From: Cheiracanthium punctorium
Lineage: Eukaryota > Arthropoda > Arachnida > Araneae > Cheiracanthiidae
DNA length: 64,000 nt
Assembly (NCBI GenBank): GCA_038373885.1
Contig: JAWZYV010002500.1
Location: 310,001 to 374,000, forward strand
Reading direction: 5' to 3'
The notes beneath the pieces are model-generated. The model was not told the origin of the DNA. It was given only the letters and a program-made list of their open reading frames with translations, and searched no databases. A program made the position numbers and the translations under genes. Shown here piece after piece: positions 42,793 through 54,775 of this stretch (position 1 is its first letter; every line of letters starts with the position of its first letter).

Positions 42793-42966
42793 CAAGGGCG
42801 GATTAAAGGGAGGCGGAGGGGGCGACCGCCCCCCCCGAGAAAAAAGAAAGTAATGTAAAAGATCATATTTTACTTCCTAGAAATGGATGTCAATCTTCTA
42901 ACTAACCGCCCCCACCGACGAACAAAACACCCTCCGCCCCGACAAACTTCCATTAATCCGCCACTG
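42793..42966. mobile_element. hAT-type MITE, 174 bp
   Basis: CAAGGGCGGATTAAAGG and, inverted, CAGTGGCGGATTAATGG. Flanking octamers ACGTGCCC and ACGTGCAC match 7 of 8. Confidence 0.75.
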
Positions 42967-43069
42967 ACGTGCACTGTCAGTTACGTGTCCTCTCGACACT
43001 GTTTGAGAGGAGCCGATTTTCAAAAGCCCCACCACCCACCTACCCCAATCTTAGTAGATGAGCTGGGTC

Positions 43070-43222
43070 CAGGGGGTTTAGGGGGTCATAACCCCCCCAT
43101 GAGGAATTTTTTGCCATACAAAATGTATATTCTTCACTCCCTTATCAAAAAAACCTATACATATATATGAGTTGAAGTAGTCGTAACCCTCCCCACGAAA
43201 AATTTCTGGCTACGCCACTGGC
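43070..43222. mobile_element. hAT-type MITE (GCGTAGCCAG family), copy 2
   Basis: The right end TTTCTGGCTACGCCACTG is clear; the left end is eroded. The interior CCATGAGGAATTTTTTGCCA and GTATATTCTTCACTCCCTTA match 8088-8272. Confidence 0.7.
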
Positions 43223-43597
43223 TGGGTCTAATTGTAGCTTAGGGAATAGTATTTTGAATGGAACGAAGCTTGGAGATTTTTTGTATTCCAGCCAAACTTC
43301 GGGCCGATTACGATCAATCGACTGTAATCGATGACTAAAATAATATTTTGCAAATTTGACAAAAATGCTATGATAAAATTGCATTTTTAACGAATATTGT
43401 AGATATCTGCTTTCTTTAACATCAAGATTACTGTTATTTTACTAATTTAACGTTCACTAGTCATAATCTTTTTAGGAATTGTTAGTAATCACAATCGTAA
43501 TCCATATCATTTCTTGTAATCGATTACACATGACAGAGTAACCGCACGAAGTCTGAGTCCAGCGAACAATATATTCATGAGCGCGCTATTCATTTAA

Positions 43598-43885
43598 TTA
43601 ACCCTTTGAGGCGCAACCCTTCCCCAATGCTGAGAAAAAGGGCAGCCGTTGCCATCGCTCGACTTAACGACCAGCAAGATGGCGGACGATGGAAACGTTC
43701 ATCGCTGGCCACAGATCCAGAGACCCTTTTTTGACGACAGCTGGCTGTGCGTAAAGGATTCACGTGGAGCTATGTCACCCACAACTATTTTTATAGAAAT
43801 CAAATCTATTCTTCGTGACTGGCAACTGTCAAAACGTCAGAGTTTGGTGTTCCCAGAGCGGGAGCATTGTGTGTTAAAGGGTTAA
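43598..43885 (-). mobile_element. TTAA foldback MITE, copy 12 (one arm deleted)
   Basis: TTAA 43598-43601 followed by the inverted right end CCCTTTGAGGCGCAACCC, one arm to the centre, then a jump (GCTGTGCGTAAAGGATTCAC) into the inverted left section and left end to TTAA 43882-43885. Confidence 0.92.
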
Positions 43886-44936
43886 TAGGACAAATAAAAT
43901 ACGTGCTATTTTCCAATGACTTTTTTAAAATGCATTTTAATAAACGTTTGATACCTTTTCCCATATATCAGGTCAACCAGAAAAATCTTGGTGCACATGC
44001 GTGAGTTATTTAGCTTAGGTACTGGATTGGAGAGCGTTTACTGAGATTCGCAACTTAAGAGGGGATAGGGTAGGGGGCCGAAAACGTTCCTTTCACACAT
44101 CCTGCGTGATCCTACTATATACTTACGTTGATCCCAGTCGCACTCTGTAACAATTCCTGGTAACCCGCTCCAAGATAAAGCTTTTACCGTCATTACTCCA
44201 AGAAGATGAAAAAGTTCAAAAAGATTTAAAAACACAAAAAGGTAGTAACATCTAAACCGTTTGAACGATTTCCTTGAAATTTTTCAAAATTATGTATAAA
44301 AATACAGAAAACAATCTGCGCTACTTTAAAAATCTGAAAATCCACCGTTCTCTCATTTATTAGCGATTTTTTGCTATTTTCAGCTCCATTTTATTACGGA
44401 GATTAAAAAAAAAAGTGAATCATTTGCTTGACAAAATTAGGCTCTGCATGTGACAATGACGTCATGCTTAAAGTCACGGTCATCAGGATTTGAAGGGAAA
44501 GTTGCTATTTCAGTTCGTTTTAAACAGTTTCTCCAGATAAAATAGTTTTTTTTTTTCTATTAAAATGATCGTCTGCTTCAAGCATTGATATAAGAGGGGC
44601 TGTTTGCATAAAACGAAATCGTTCCAAGGCGAAAAACTTCCGCGCGTTTCTGGAAGAGCATGAAATTCAATTTGGGTATATAATAAAAATTGAATATGAA
44701 GTTTTTTATTTTAGGTGGACGAAGATTAAATTTATTGAGTGTAGACATATATTCCTTTTTTTTTTTTTTTTTTTTTTGGTAGCGCCCGTTGTAATTGCCT
44801 CCACAAAGAACTTCTTCAAAGAAGAAAAGAGAATTCCATAAAATTATTAATGCAAAGTACAACACTCACGAATAGCTAAAAATCAGTTTTAGAGCATTTC
44901 GAATAAAACCCCCCAAGAAGGTCAGACGTGAATAAA
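43886..44936. other. No gene seen
   Basis: A 24-base T-run at 44756-44779; otherwise non-repetitive within this window. Confidence 0.4.
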
Positions 44937-44986
44937 AGATGGTGGGTGGCCATTTTTCTTTCAAGAAAAATGGTCACCCACCATTG
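44937..44986. repeat. Near-perfect 22-bp hairpin
   Basis: ATGGTGGGTGGCCATTTTTC and its mirror GAAAAATGGTCACCCACCAT are separated by a few bases; a single mismatch. Followed by a C-run. Confidence 0.85.
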
Positions 44987-45035
44987 CTCCCCCCCCCCCC
45001 ATGGTGAGGCCCAATTCGTCTCCCCATGTCACTAA

Positions 45036-45240
45036 AAAGGGTCGACGGCCGAAGAGTGAAGGTCACGGGTTCGGGTCCCATTGTGCAGCTGTCGATCTTA
45101 CGGTCTGGAGTTTTGGTAGGTTTTCGCCAGTAGGTTTCTTATAACGCCTTAGAAAGTCCTCCTACCAAAGCACCCCACCATCCTTGGGAGATCTCCTAAG
45201 GATAGCGTTGCCCATAATCGCACAAACGCAAAAGAAAAAA
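45036..45240 (+). mobile_element. tRNA-derived SINE-like sequence
   Basis: AAGGGTCGACGGCCGAAGAG then CACGGGTTCGGGTCCCAT (B-box match GGTTCGGGTCC at 45068-45078), a body of about 130 bp and an A-rich tail AAAAGAAAAAAAA. Confidence 0.5.
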
Positions 45241-45981
45241 AAATATGATCTATGAAATTCTCGCTTTAAAATTTAACAAATATGAGGCCTATGCTTAGGC
45301 ACAGCTTTTTTGTAAATTCAATACGTGTTGAAAATTTTTTTGTTCCAATTTTATGTAAAAGAAGGATATTACTTTCAGGTACATCTAATACTTGCATAGC
45401 TACTGTCAATTTTCAGCTGTTTTGTATGTTCTTTTGGAACAAGCTGGTGTAGAATGAAGACTGGTTTTACATTTTTAGACTAGGGGAAAAAAATATTTAT
45501 AAAATTCGAAATACTAGATGACATAACAGAATGGGGAACCCAGTGCAACGAAATCACTGCTTCAGATCGTTTACGCTGCGATGCTGAAAAACAGCTTCTC
45601 ACTTCTTAGGCTCCTGGTTGAATGCTGACTGGTCAGACAGCTTGCCGACCGGTCGTTACTCCCATGGCCGTGCAGTGGAAAATGTGTGCCTATTTCTTTT
45701 CTTTTTCAATGTAGGATGTGTGTTGCTCCATAACAATCGTATGTAAAGATTTTTTTTTTTCTTTTTTGCGGTCATATCACTTCAAAAGATGTTTTCGCTC
45801 GATTTACTCTTGAACTAGACCACAGGCGAACACGTATTAAGCGTTAAAAAAATCGAGAAAATTTTCAGTCAGCTGATTTGAATTTCTAATTGGAAATATT
45901 TTAGAAGATATTAACTAAACACGGAAAAAAAATAATAATTACTTTTTCCCTTCTAATGGCCGTGTCAGCGGCCATCTGGAG

Positions 45982-46338
45982 CAAATGGCGTAGCCAGAAA
46001 TTCTTCGTGGGGGGGGGGGGGGTTAGAACTACTGCAGCTCATATCAAGGCCGTCCCCAGGGGGAGAACCAGGGGTCCGGTCCCCCCCCCCGAAATTTAAA
46101 ATTAAATTTTGTTAACAAAACAATAGTAATGAATCTTTTTTGTGAAAAATTTAGCCTTTTTGACACCCCCCCCCCCGAAACTTTTTTCTGGGTACGGCCC
46201 TGATTCAAATATTTGTATACGTGTGTGTGATAAGGGAGTGAAGAATATACATTTTTATGACAAAAAAAAATTCCTCATGGGGGAGGGATGACCTCCCCCT
46301 AGTGGAGGGTAACCCTCCAGTACATGTGGCTAAGCCCC
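45982..46338. mobile_element. hAT-type MITE (GCGTAGCCAG family), copy 3, with a nested MITE
   Basis: Left end ATGGCGTAGCCAGAAATT, right end region CCCTCCAGTACATGTGGCTAAGCCCCTG, interior inverted relative to copies 1-2. The inner element at about 46045-46203 (CAAGGCCGTCCCCAGG / CAGGGCCGTACCCAGA inverted) splits the CTCATAT..ATTTGTATA interior. Confidence 0.65.
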
Positions 46339-46439
46339 TGTACTGGAGGCTTGACCACAACGAGGGCCGCAGATGTTGGTCATTTCATTAATAGGCGGGC
46401 GCCTATTACACAGACCAACGTTGCCCCCTATGTGAAATA

Positions 46440-46685
46440 TCCTAGATTTGAACCAATTCCAGATGAAAGACCTAGTACCTGAAATCGGCACCCCCAGTGG
46501 TATCGTTTGAACATCTAGGACACTGGAACCACGAACAGATTTTACGTGCAACAGCTCCCATTAGCGTCCACTCTCCCACAGCAATCTTGCCGAGAGAAGT
46601 TTTCACCCACCGGGGCACTTGCCAAGTCGATGCTGCTTCACTTTCCGTGTTTTTACGGGAACGGAGCTTAGTGACTAGGGCACTG
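46440..46685 (+). repeat. Interspersed repeat R1, copy 3
   Basis: TTTGAACCAATTCCAGATGA, GATTTTACGTGCAACAGCTC, GATGCTGCTTCACTTTCCGT, GGAACGGAGCTTAGTGACTA: same block and order as 26098-26345. Confidence 0.8.
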
Positions 46686-46776
46686 CGGGACAAAACAAAA
46701 ATCATCATGGTGGCCATTGGCCAAACAAACAGAACAGGATGTAGATTCTTGAAGGTAATCAATGGACAGAAATACC

Positions 46777-47360
46777 AAGCAGGGTAAATCTAAAACGCTT
46801 GTGTTCCAAAATTTTAGCAACCCGTGCCTTGAAAGTGAAAAATAATTCAAATGCAGATAATAGAATGCTGGTTTGGTTCAGCTGGGGCATTTGCCACCTG
46901 CTACCGAGTAGAAATATTTGGCGGCATTAACTATGCCATTATAGCAGTTTTAGTACAGCCTGGATATTTGCCAGCATGGCGAGATGAAATATTTCGCGTG
47001 GTAAATACGCCAATCTGCAAAGCATTATGCATACGAATATATGGAGAAATGTTTTCATGGCAACCTTACATGGGAAATGATTGTTGATTATGCGCATGTG
47101 TAAATTGGCAAATAAGGAAAAGTCGCCATTGGAGTAAAGAAATCCTACCTGTTCCGTAATTTTCAGCAAAGAAAACATATGAAGCACTGTTTTTTTTTTT
47201 ACAAACTTAATGAGAAATGATGATTATAAGTAAATCGCCTAATTATGAAAAACCGCCATGGATGGCAAATACGCAAGATGTTCCATAGCTTTTACCTATT
47301 TAAAAATACTGTAATTTTTTTTTCAAAGAAACATGCTAGAAACAAAAGAAAAAACAATCG
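46777..47360 (+). repeat. Interspersed repeat R4, copy 2
   Basis: Matches 31641-32205 throughout; see that entry for anchor words. It lies about 90 bp after R1 copy 3, whereas R4 copy 1 is far from any R1, so the two are separate families. Confidence 0.8.
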
Positions 47361-48004
47361 CTGAATTAACATTGAAAAAAATCCTAGATAAATTCACACT
47401 AAAAATCATTAGGGTTTGGCGATTTCTCGCCAAATATAGACGATATCGTCATATAGGGTTTACTTTGTGGATTTTATTTTGGCCGATAAACCACCAAAAT
47501 GTCAAACGTTGACATACTACTACCGATACTGTTTCAGGAAACCTCTTAGGCAATAGTTTAAAAATGCTTTTTTTTTTTCATATTTTCTTTATGACAATTT
47601 CATACAAAATTTGACCAACTTAATATAACAACACCACCCGCAAAGTAACCACCCCTTTTCGGATTAAAAAAAAAATATTTCATCGAAATGGGTCAACGCG
47701 GCGAAAAGAATATACTAAATGTACATACATACATACATACGAAAAAAAAAAAAAAAAAACGAATTGATAACCTCCTCCTTTTTGAAGTAGGTTAAAAATA
47801 GTTTTGGGCTTCTGCTTAAGCAACTGTTCATCAAAATTACTTTTTCTTTAAAAAAAAAAACCTTTATAAACTTTCATATACTTATCGTATTATTTTGCTT
47901 GAAATAGGTAAATGTCTCTGAACTGCCATCACTACTAGTAATGTGTGGGAATTATTTTGAGTTCTCCTGTAAAAAACCTATACATGCTACATATACTATT
48001 TTCG

Positions 48005-48530
48005 GTGGAGGGCCTTTTTACTTTTCGAACATGTACCATGTAAGGAACGTATTGTAATCACGAAAAAAATCGACTTCGACATTTTGGTGTATTGACACGT
48101 TTTGAGGTCTTCTGAATTCATTTATGCTATTTTTACTTTCCGAACATGTACCATCTAAGGAAAGTATTGTAATCACGAAAAAATTCGACTTCGAGATTTT
48201 GGTGTATTGACACGTTTTGAGGTTTTCTCAATTCATTTATGTTATTTTTACGAGATGTATGTATGTATGTGTGTGTGTATGTGAGTGAACCTGATAGCTC
48301 CTAAACGGGGCATTCGATTGAGCTCAAATTGGGTATATATGTTATAAACCATCGTCGCAAGACCGGTATTGATTATGGTGTGTATAGAACTTATAGCTTT
48401 TCTACGGGCTACGACAAAGATTTCTCTTACATTATGGCCTATGGGGAGGGGTGGAATTCTTGAAATTGCGCAAGCGTTTAAAAGGCGCATTCGATTGAGC
48501 TCCAATTTGGTATATATGTTTGAAGTATTC
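48005..48530 (-). repeat. Interspersed repeat R2, copy 3 (inverted, internally tandem)
   Basis: A 115-bp unit is repeated exactly in period (48021-48135 and 48136-48250), then a GTAT/GT microsatellite. Two units with CATTCGATTGAGCTC follow at about 48311 and 48488. Inverse of 29625-30005. Confidence 0.8.
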
Positions 48531-49089
48531 ATCGATTAAAATTTATTTAAAGGCTTGGTAATGATCTTAATCATAAGTGTTCGGAAAGTCGAGTGGAGTC
48601 ACTCCAGATTTTTTTTTTCTCTAATCGTTGTAGAGCTCGGAAGAGGCGTATGTCGACATATTGTCAGAAAGAGTGTCGAAACCGATCAACCGATTACCTT
48701 GAGATTGGGCGCAAATAGGAAAAAATACAAGATGTGTGCCGAAAGAAATTGATCTTTTCCACAAGCTGGCAACACTTACAAACCAGTTGGGCTATGGGAA
48801 AGGGACAGGAGAATTAACAAGAGAAAATTTACAAAGAAGAACATCGACTTCGGATGAACGAAAAATTAGCTTACTTAAAATCTGTAAAAGGATTGTAATG
48901 TTTACAAACACTTAAAGTATGAAAATTTTTAATTACAACGCAAATTTAAGTTAAAAAACATTAATTTACTAATACGTATAAATGTAGCAATAAATAATAA
49001 GATTATAATGCATAATAATTAAAAAAGTACCAAAGACAGCACAGCTAGAAATCTGATGAAAAGAAAAGAAACATACCCTAATAGAGGAT

Positions 49090-49290
49090 TCAGAATTGAA
49101 GTGACGTCAGTTGTTACAGGACTGTAACAAATTAGTGACTTAAGTGATGTTACTCCACTGTGTGGTTCCTGTGACACTTTGATTGTCACGGGTCACCTTG
49201 ATGACGTCCCTGTGAGGTCACCTTGTGACTAATTTGTGACCGGTCACTATTGTCTATTCAAAAGTCACTGTGTGACTTCACTGTGGATTC
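49090..49290. repeat. Cluster of GTCAC / GTGAC motifs
   Basis: More than a dozen GTCAC, GTGAC or CACTG-type pentamers in both orientations within 200 bp (GTGACACTTTGATTGTCACG, GGTCACCTTGATGACGTCCC, GTGACCGGTCAC). A smaller relative lies at 52285-52350. No transposon ends identified. Confidence 0.6.
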
Positions 49291-52200
49291 TGGCTTTTCC
49301 GATTTAGTTAACAAAATTATTTTGATAGTATTTTTACGAAAATTCCACTGTCGAACATGTAATAAGAAATTCCGGCAATGATAACGAGTGATTGACTAAA
49401 ATCTTACGGTTATGAAGTAATGGAATTTAATTAGTTTCTAACTTTTCTTCATTTAAATAAAACAACATTATTTATAAGAAAGTTATTCCAAAAGTACTAG
49501 AGTTGATGGTTGTAATCGCAGACTATGTTTGTCAGGGGAGTAAGCGGGAAATGGTTGGTTGGACAGAATCCATTCCCGAAAGCAACAAACGTAAGATACG
49601 GAGTAAATTAACGCTTTAAATGCCCCACTGTGATCCAGGAATAAAAGATATAATTAATTCATCAAAATTACATTAGAAAACACCCATTACGACTTCCCCA
49701 TAAAATTTAAAAAATGCTGAAAAGAAAATCCTTTCCCTTTAGCTGTTCCATTTCTGGAACATTGGTATATAACGCTATCGTTCCACTACTATACTTGCTT
49801 CATGTAAACAACAAAACGCAGCATGATAAACTAAACTTTTATGTTGTAATAAAGGTTTACTTGATAATTTGGTGTGAAATGACTAAAATTTAAGCAAAAG
49901 TAAATAAAAAAATTGTAATTTAAAAATTAGTATAAAATTTTAGAAGAAAAGCAATGCAAAAATGTATAAAAGAACAATAAAAACAATTTTATGCTTGCAT
50001 ACTCTTGACTATACTGATAATATAAATAAAAGCAATTTTTAAAATGTAAAATACCTTATCAAGAAAGAATAAAACGTTTTATTCTTTAGAGTGTGCTCAG
50101 GATTTCAACAAGTATTACAAAAATTTTAAAACATACTAAAATACTAATTTCTTTTTATTCTTTGTTAGCAGTTTTTCCCAATGTCTATGGTACGGTACGA
50201 AGTGTACATGGAGCTTTTTTTTGCATTCAAAACACATGTTTATTTTATTTTTTTTGGCATACTACAAAGTGCTCTTATCATGTAACTACGTAATACGCAT
50301 CTGCTTTTTTTTTCAGACTTCGATTCGGGCATAGGGTGCAGGTATAATGTTGATTTTAGGCTCCGTTTGAACCAAATTTTACTTAATTTTTCTTCTAAAA
50401 TTTTATTGCCCACAGATGTCTCCAGATGTAATCAGCTCAAAACTATAATCATTTATTTCTTCTTCATCAGTAATTCACCAGTTTTCATCAAGGGGCAATT
50501 TACCAATATCTATGATTGACTTATTTCAATCATCCGAGAAAGAATCTTTAAAAAAAATCATCATTGTCTATGTTAGAAATTTATTAGACTGCACCATCTG
50601 CATTATTGCTACATACATCTATACAAATTCTTACTAAAATGGTCTCAAAAAATTGTAGATCGTAGAAAACAAATCAAGCATGTGACTTGATATCACTCCC
50701 TCCCACATGTCCCCTCTACATAAAAAGGACTTGAATTAACTAAACAAACCCTTGTGAAGCACACATGTTTATTGCTAACAGAGGAAACAAGCAGTTATCT
50801 GAGCTCAAATCAGAGGAATGCAGCACTAACTAACCGCCCTCCTTCTGTTAAAGGGGTGGGAGTTTAGACAACTTCCCCCTTACCTCTCTTCCAATCCTTT
50901 AGCCTTCAAAAATAAGTAAGTATATCGTTGATGCCTTTGATCTTTGACAGACTTACGTTTAGTAGATATAATCACTGAATATATTAAAATCTGATATAGA
51001 AATAGGTCCTTGCGATACTACTGATTCGTACATTGTTACATGTCAGTGTTCCTTTTTTGGAGCATTGCATTTTCATGCAAGATTGAGAAAAGATAGCTTG
51101 CTATTACTGGAATTCCTTATATTATCTCTTTGAATTTATCATTTGGAAATACAATAAGGGATATTTTGGGAATTTTATAGAATATTTTTTCGTGTGTATT
51201 GTGAAAATTGTAAAAAAGTCCATTTTTAGACATTTTTCTTGGTCTAAAGTTTTACGTTTGAAATATGAATAACCCATAAAAAATCAATCACACTTTCAGT
51301 AATAAGCAGCATTTCTTCAAACTGATAGATATTAACAGTTTATTTGACAAAATCATACTAAACATTATTTTTAAAAAAAAAAGGAAGATGTGCATGTAAA
51401 AGGTCAAGAATTGGTGGATAAATTTGAAAATTCTTCTTCATAGTCCCATGGTATATTTGAAAGTTCTTCTTGGAAAATTTCAGGCTAAGCTGTGGCTTTA
51501 AGCGCAAAACTTTTTCCAAAAGTAATCCAAATGTATATAACAAGACATACTGAAAACTCAAATTTATGAATTACTTTTACTTTTTTATTTGTTTTTGTTT
51601 TAATCAATTTTCATATGCGAACACCTTTAGGTAAAATATAGCAAACACGCACTAACGCACACCTTCAAAAAACAATATGCTATACAGGTTTTTATAAGCT
51701 ATATTACAAAGTTTTTGAGTTCTCAGCCACCGTCGGAAGGAAAAATAATCTTGGTAACGCTACTGGTGTTGGTAACTTCAGTTGGAAATGAAATGGATGT
51801 GCAATGGGAGAAAACTCGTAAATGTACCGTATTTTGTAAGTGTATCTTTTAAAAGCAGAATATATGTTAAGTAAAACATTAGCGATTTTTTAATGACTAA
51901 ATAAATGAAACAACACACTATTTCCTAAAAAGTAATTTACGGAATTTTTTTCTAAAAATTTCATTTATAAAAATGTGTTAATTATTGTGTTTTTCCTCCA
52001 CTTATAAAGTACGCCACTAAAATTTCATTTTTAAAAGTAATTTCTGCAGTCACTTCATTACTGAAAGCGTAAGTAGCAAGATGTGCGCGGCGTAGAACCA
52101 AGCGTACTTTCCTAGAAACCAGTAGGTCAGGTGTTCCAAACCAGGTTATCTTTAAGAGATTCAGTGCTTCTAAGTACCGCGAGTGTCCAAAAATTATTTA

Positions 52201-53403
52201 TTCTCTATTATGTGAACTATACGCTCTGGGGTGGCATAGTGAATTCACCGACGACCGTCGTACGGACCATATCGTGATCACATAGCATCGTCACTGCGAC
52301 TGTTAGTGACTCTATTGTGACTGTGTATCATGGTCACATTTAGGTCACCTGGGGCAGTCGACTTATTAGGGTATTGACGAATGTGAAATATCAGGATAAA
52401 TAAAAATAAAGCAAACAATTAAGAAGGAAAATATAAAGTGCCTTTGTAATGTGCCTTTATTGCATTTGGAAAGACAGTAAGGCTTAAAGTGCTTGCACTG
52501 TAGAAACCTTCAATTTCAGATTTATGTGATAAAAATAAAGAACTAAGTCTAAAACTAAGGTTCTTAATTAAAAATGAATGCACTATGATCTCTATGGCCG
52601 AAATATAGAAATCAGTTGTAAAAAGAAGAATTAGAAATAAAACTCATAAAAATACTAATAAAATCATGAAAAATCGGTAAAATTCTATAATATATGAAAT
52701 ATAGAATGGAAATGTCGAAAATTCATCGTAAAATTAAATTTTATTACAGGAAAATTAATAGTTTGCCTTTTCATGAATTGAAAAGGCAAACACGACACAC
52801 AAGCATTGAAGGGTACACAAGCATTGATTTCATCCCACAGACCATCATATGGATTGGCTCTGAGTATTATCAACCAATTTTCAACTATGCACAATAAATC
52901 ATTACTAGTTTTATCTGAGCTTGGTTTATTACAAATTCGATGTTTTCAACAATATATGCCATTTATTAGCATTAAATAAATGCAAGTATCTGCTCTTTAA
53001 CAGGAAGTGGTGTTTTTACCTAAATAAACGGATGTTACTAAGTAGTCAAAAAATAGAAATGCAATCTGTTGAGTTCAACATAAACGAGTACAGTCTGCAT
53101 AGATTGGTTTTCATGTCTATTATCGATCGTTGTAGATGACCATAAATCACTGACACGGCTTGAAGAGATGGATTCTTTGCAAATCCCTCAAATACGAAAA
53201 TATAGAGGTGGATGTAAAAGCAGATGTTCTCTTTCTCCCATATGAGTTACACGGAAAATATTTATGGGAATGAGTTTCCAAGGGAATATTGAGCTTCGAA
53301 GAACTACATAGAAGAAAAAGGGGGCGTTTGTGTTGAGACGGTGTTAATTACGTAAAGTATTGAAAAAAAAAACTTTCTCGTAGATGGGGGAGGGGAGTTT
53401 ATA
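49291..53403. other. Long AT-rich stretch without recognisable genes
   Basis: The only structures noticed are weak GTTCC..GGAAC mini-palindromes near 49745 and 51048, similar to those inside TTAA MITE ends, and the GTCAC motifs near 52285-52350. Confidence 0.4.
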
Positions 53404-54144
53404 CAGGGTGTCCCAGAAAAGAGGTATTGGGCTTCAACTCTTTACCTACCAGATATAAGTAGATTATGTAAATCGAAAAAAAATGTTCAAAATAACGCCG
53501 GAAATAAGAATCCGTTAAAAAAAATCCTATCGTAATTTTTGAAAAAGTTACCCTTTTTCTACGATCTTCGTACAAAAAATTCGCCATTAGTAAAGTGTGT
53601 GCCATACACTAGTAAAATGATGTACTAAATTTGTGAGTTATATCCTAAAAACTGTCATAGGTATGAAGATAAATATACGCTGATTTAAACCATTTTTTAA
53701 TAGATCTCGATGGGAAAAAATGGAACGAAGGAAACATCGGGTGATCTCATTTCAGGGGTTATACAGAAATCACGAGAGGAAATATTTTTTCCACTTTAGC
53801 AATAAGCATTTACACCAGCAATGAACATTGTATTTCATGTAGAGCCCCCGATCACGTTTGTTTAAAGATATCGCTGAGGCATTTCGTGATATAATTCTCA
53901 AATTTATTACATAATCCCAATAGTGTACAGGGCACAATTTACTAACAGGGAACATTTTTGTACGGGGTTAGTATAGAAATTTAAAAGGTGTAACTTTTGA
54001 AAATTGACGAGAAGATTTTTTTTTCCTTTACGGAGCCTTTACTTCCGACCTTATTTTGAACATTTTTTCAATTTACACTGCCCACGCATCTCTAATCTAT
54101 AAAGAATTAATGCCCCTTACCACCCACCTTTTTGGGATATCCTC
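53404..54144. mobile_element. TA-flanked element with ~180-bp imperfect inverted repeats (family A)
   Basis: CAGGGTGTCCCAGAAAAG and, inverted, GAGGATATCCCAAAAAGG, with TA on both sides. Similarity continues inward for about 180 bp (ATGTTCAAAATAA, AAAGTTAC). 741 bp with no transposase. The same ends form the outer shell at 60.67-62.69 kb. Confidence 0.75.
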
Positions 54145-54678
54145 TATAACCCTCCGAGTGTCTTGAAAGGGGAAAAAATATTGTTTTCGCGTCAGAATAA
54201 GAGTGGCATACGTAAGGCAACGTTGTTTAACTCTTAGAAGAACTTTTCAATAGGTGGGTTAAAGAGTTATCGGGTTGGACATTCCACCAAAATATGTGTA
54301 AAAACGAAAGGAGAAAATGCATAAAAAAATGGTTTAGGCTCATGCAAGAAATTATTAGTGTTCAGAATTATTGAGGAACGGGCTCCATCATGACAAAGTG
54401 GATAAAAATACTGAATATGGTAGTGCCTTCTTTAACCGTATGGACCCCCTCAGAAATTTTTGAACCCCCTGCATAATGTTCTTCATTGGGGGAGAGTCGG
54501 TCCCCTGACCCCCCCCCCCTCTTAAATACGTCCTTACCCCTGGTGTTGAATTTTTGAACATTTTTTCCGCGAATAATAAATCCTCTGACCACCTTTACAC
54601 AATTACAAGTTTGATAACATTTGGTCCAGTAGTTTTCCTTTTCTGATTGTTTTAAAGTGAAATTTTAATTTTAATCAC

Positions 54679-54681
<3 letters not shown>

Positions 54682-54772
<91 letters not shown>
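54682..54772. repeat. Compound microsatellite (TA)n(GA)n
   Basis: About 26 TA units followed by about 20 AG units without interruption. Confidence 0.97.

Positions 54773-54775
<3 letters not shown>

Noticed and set aside
49090..49290. CRISPR-like array of short repeats
   Set aside because: Pentamers in both orientations with irregular spacing in a eukaryotic context; no direct repeat-spacer pattern.
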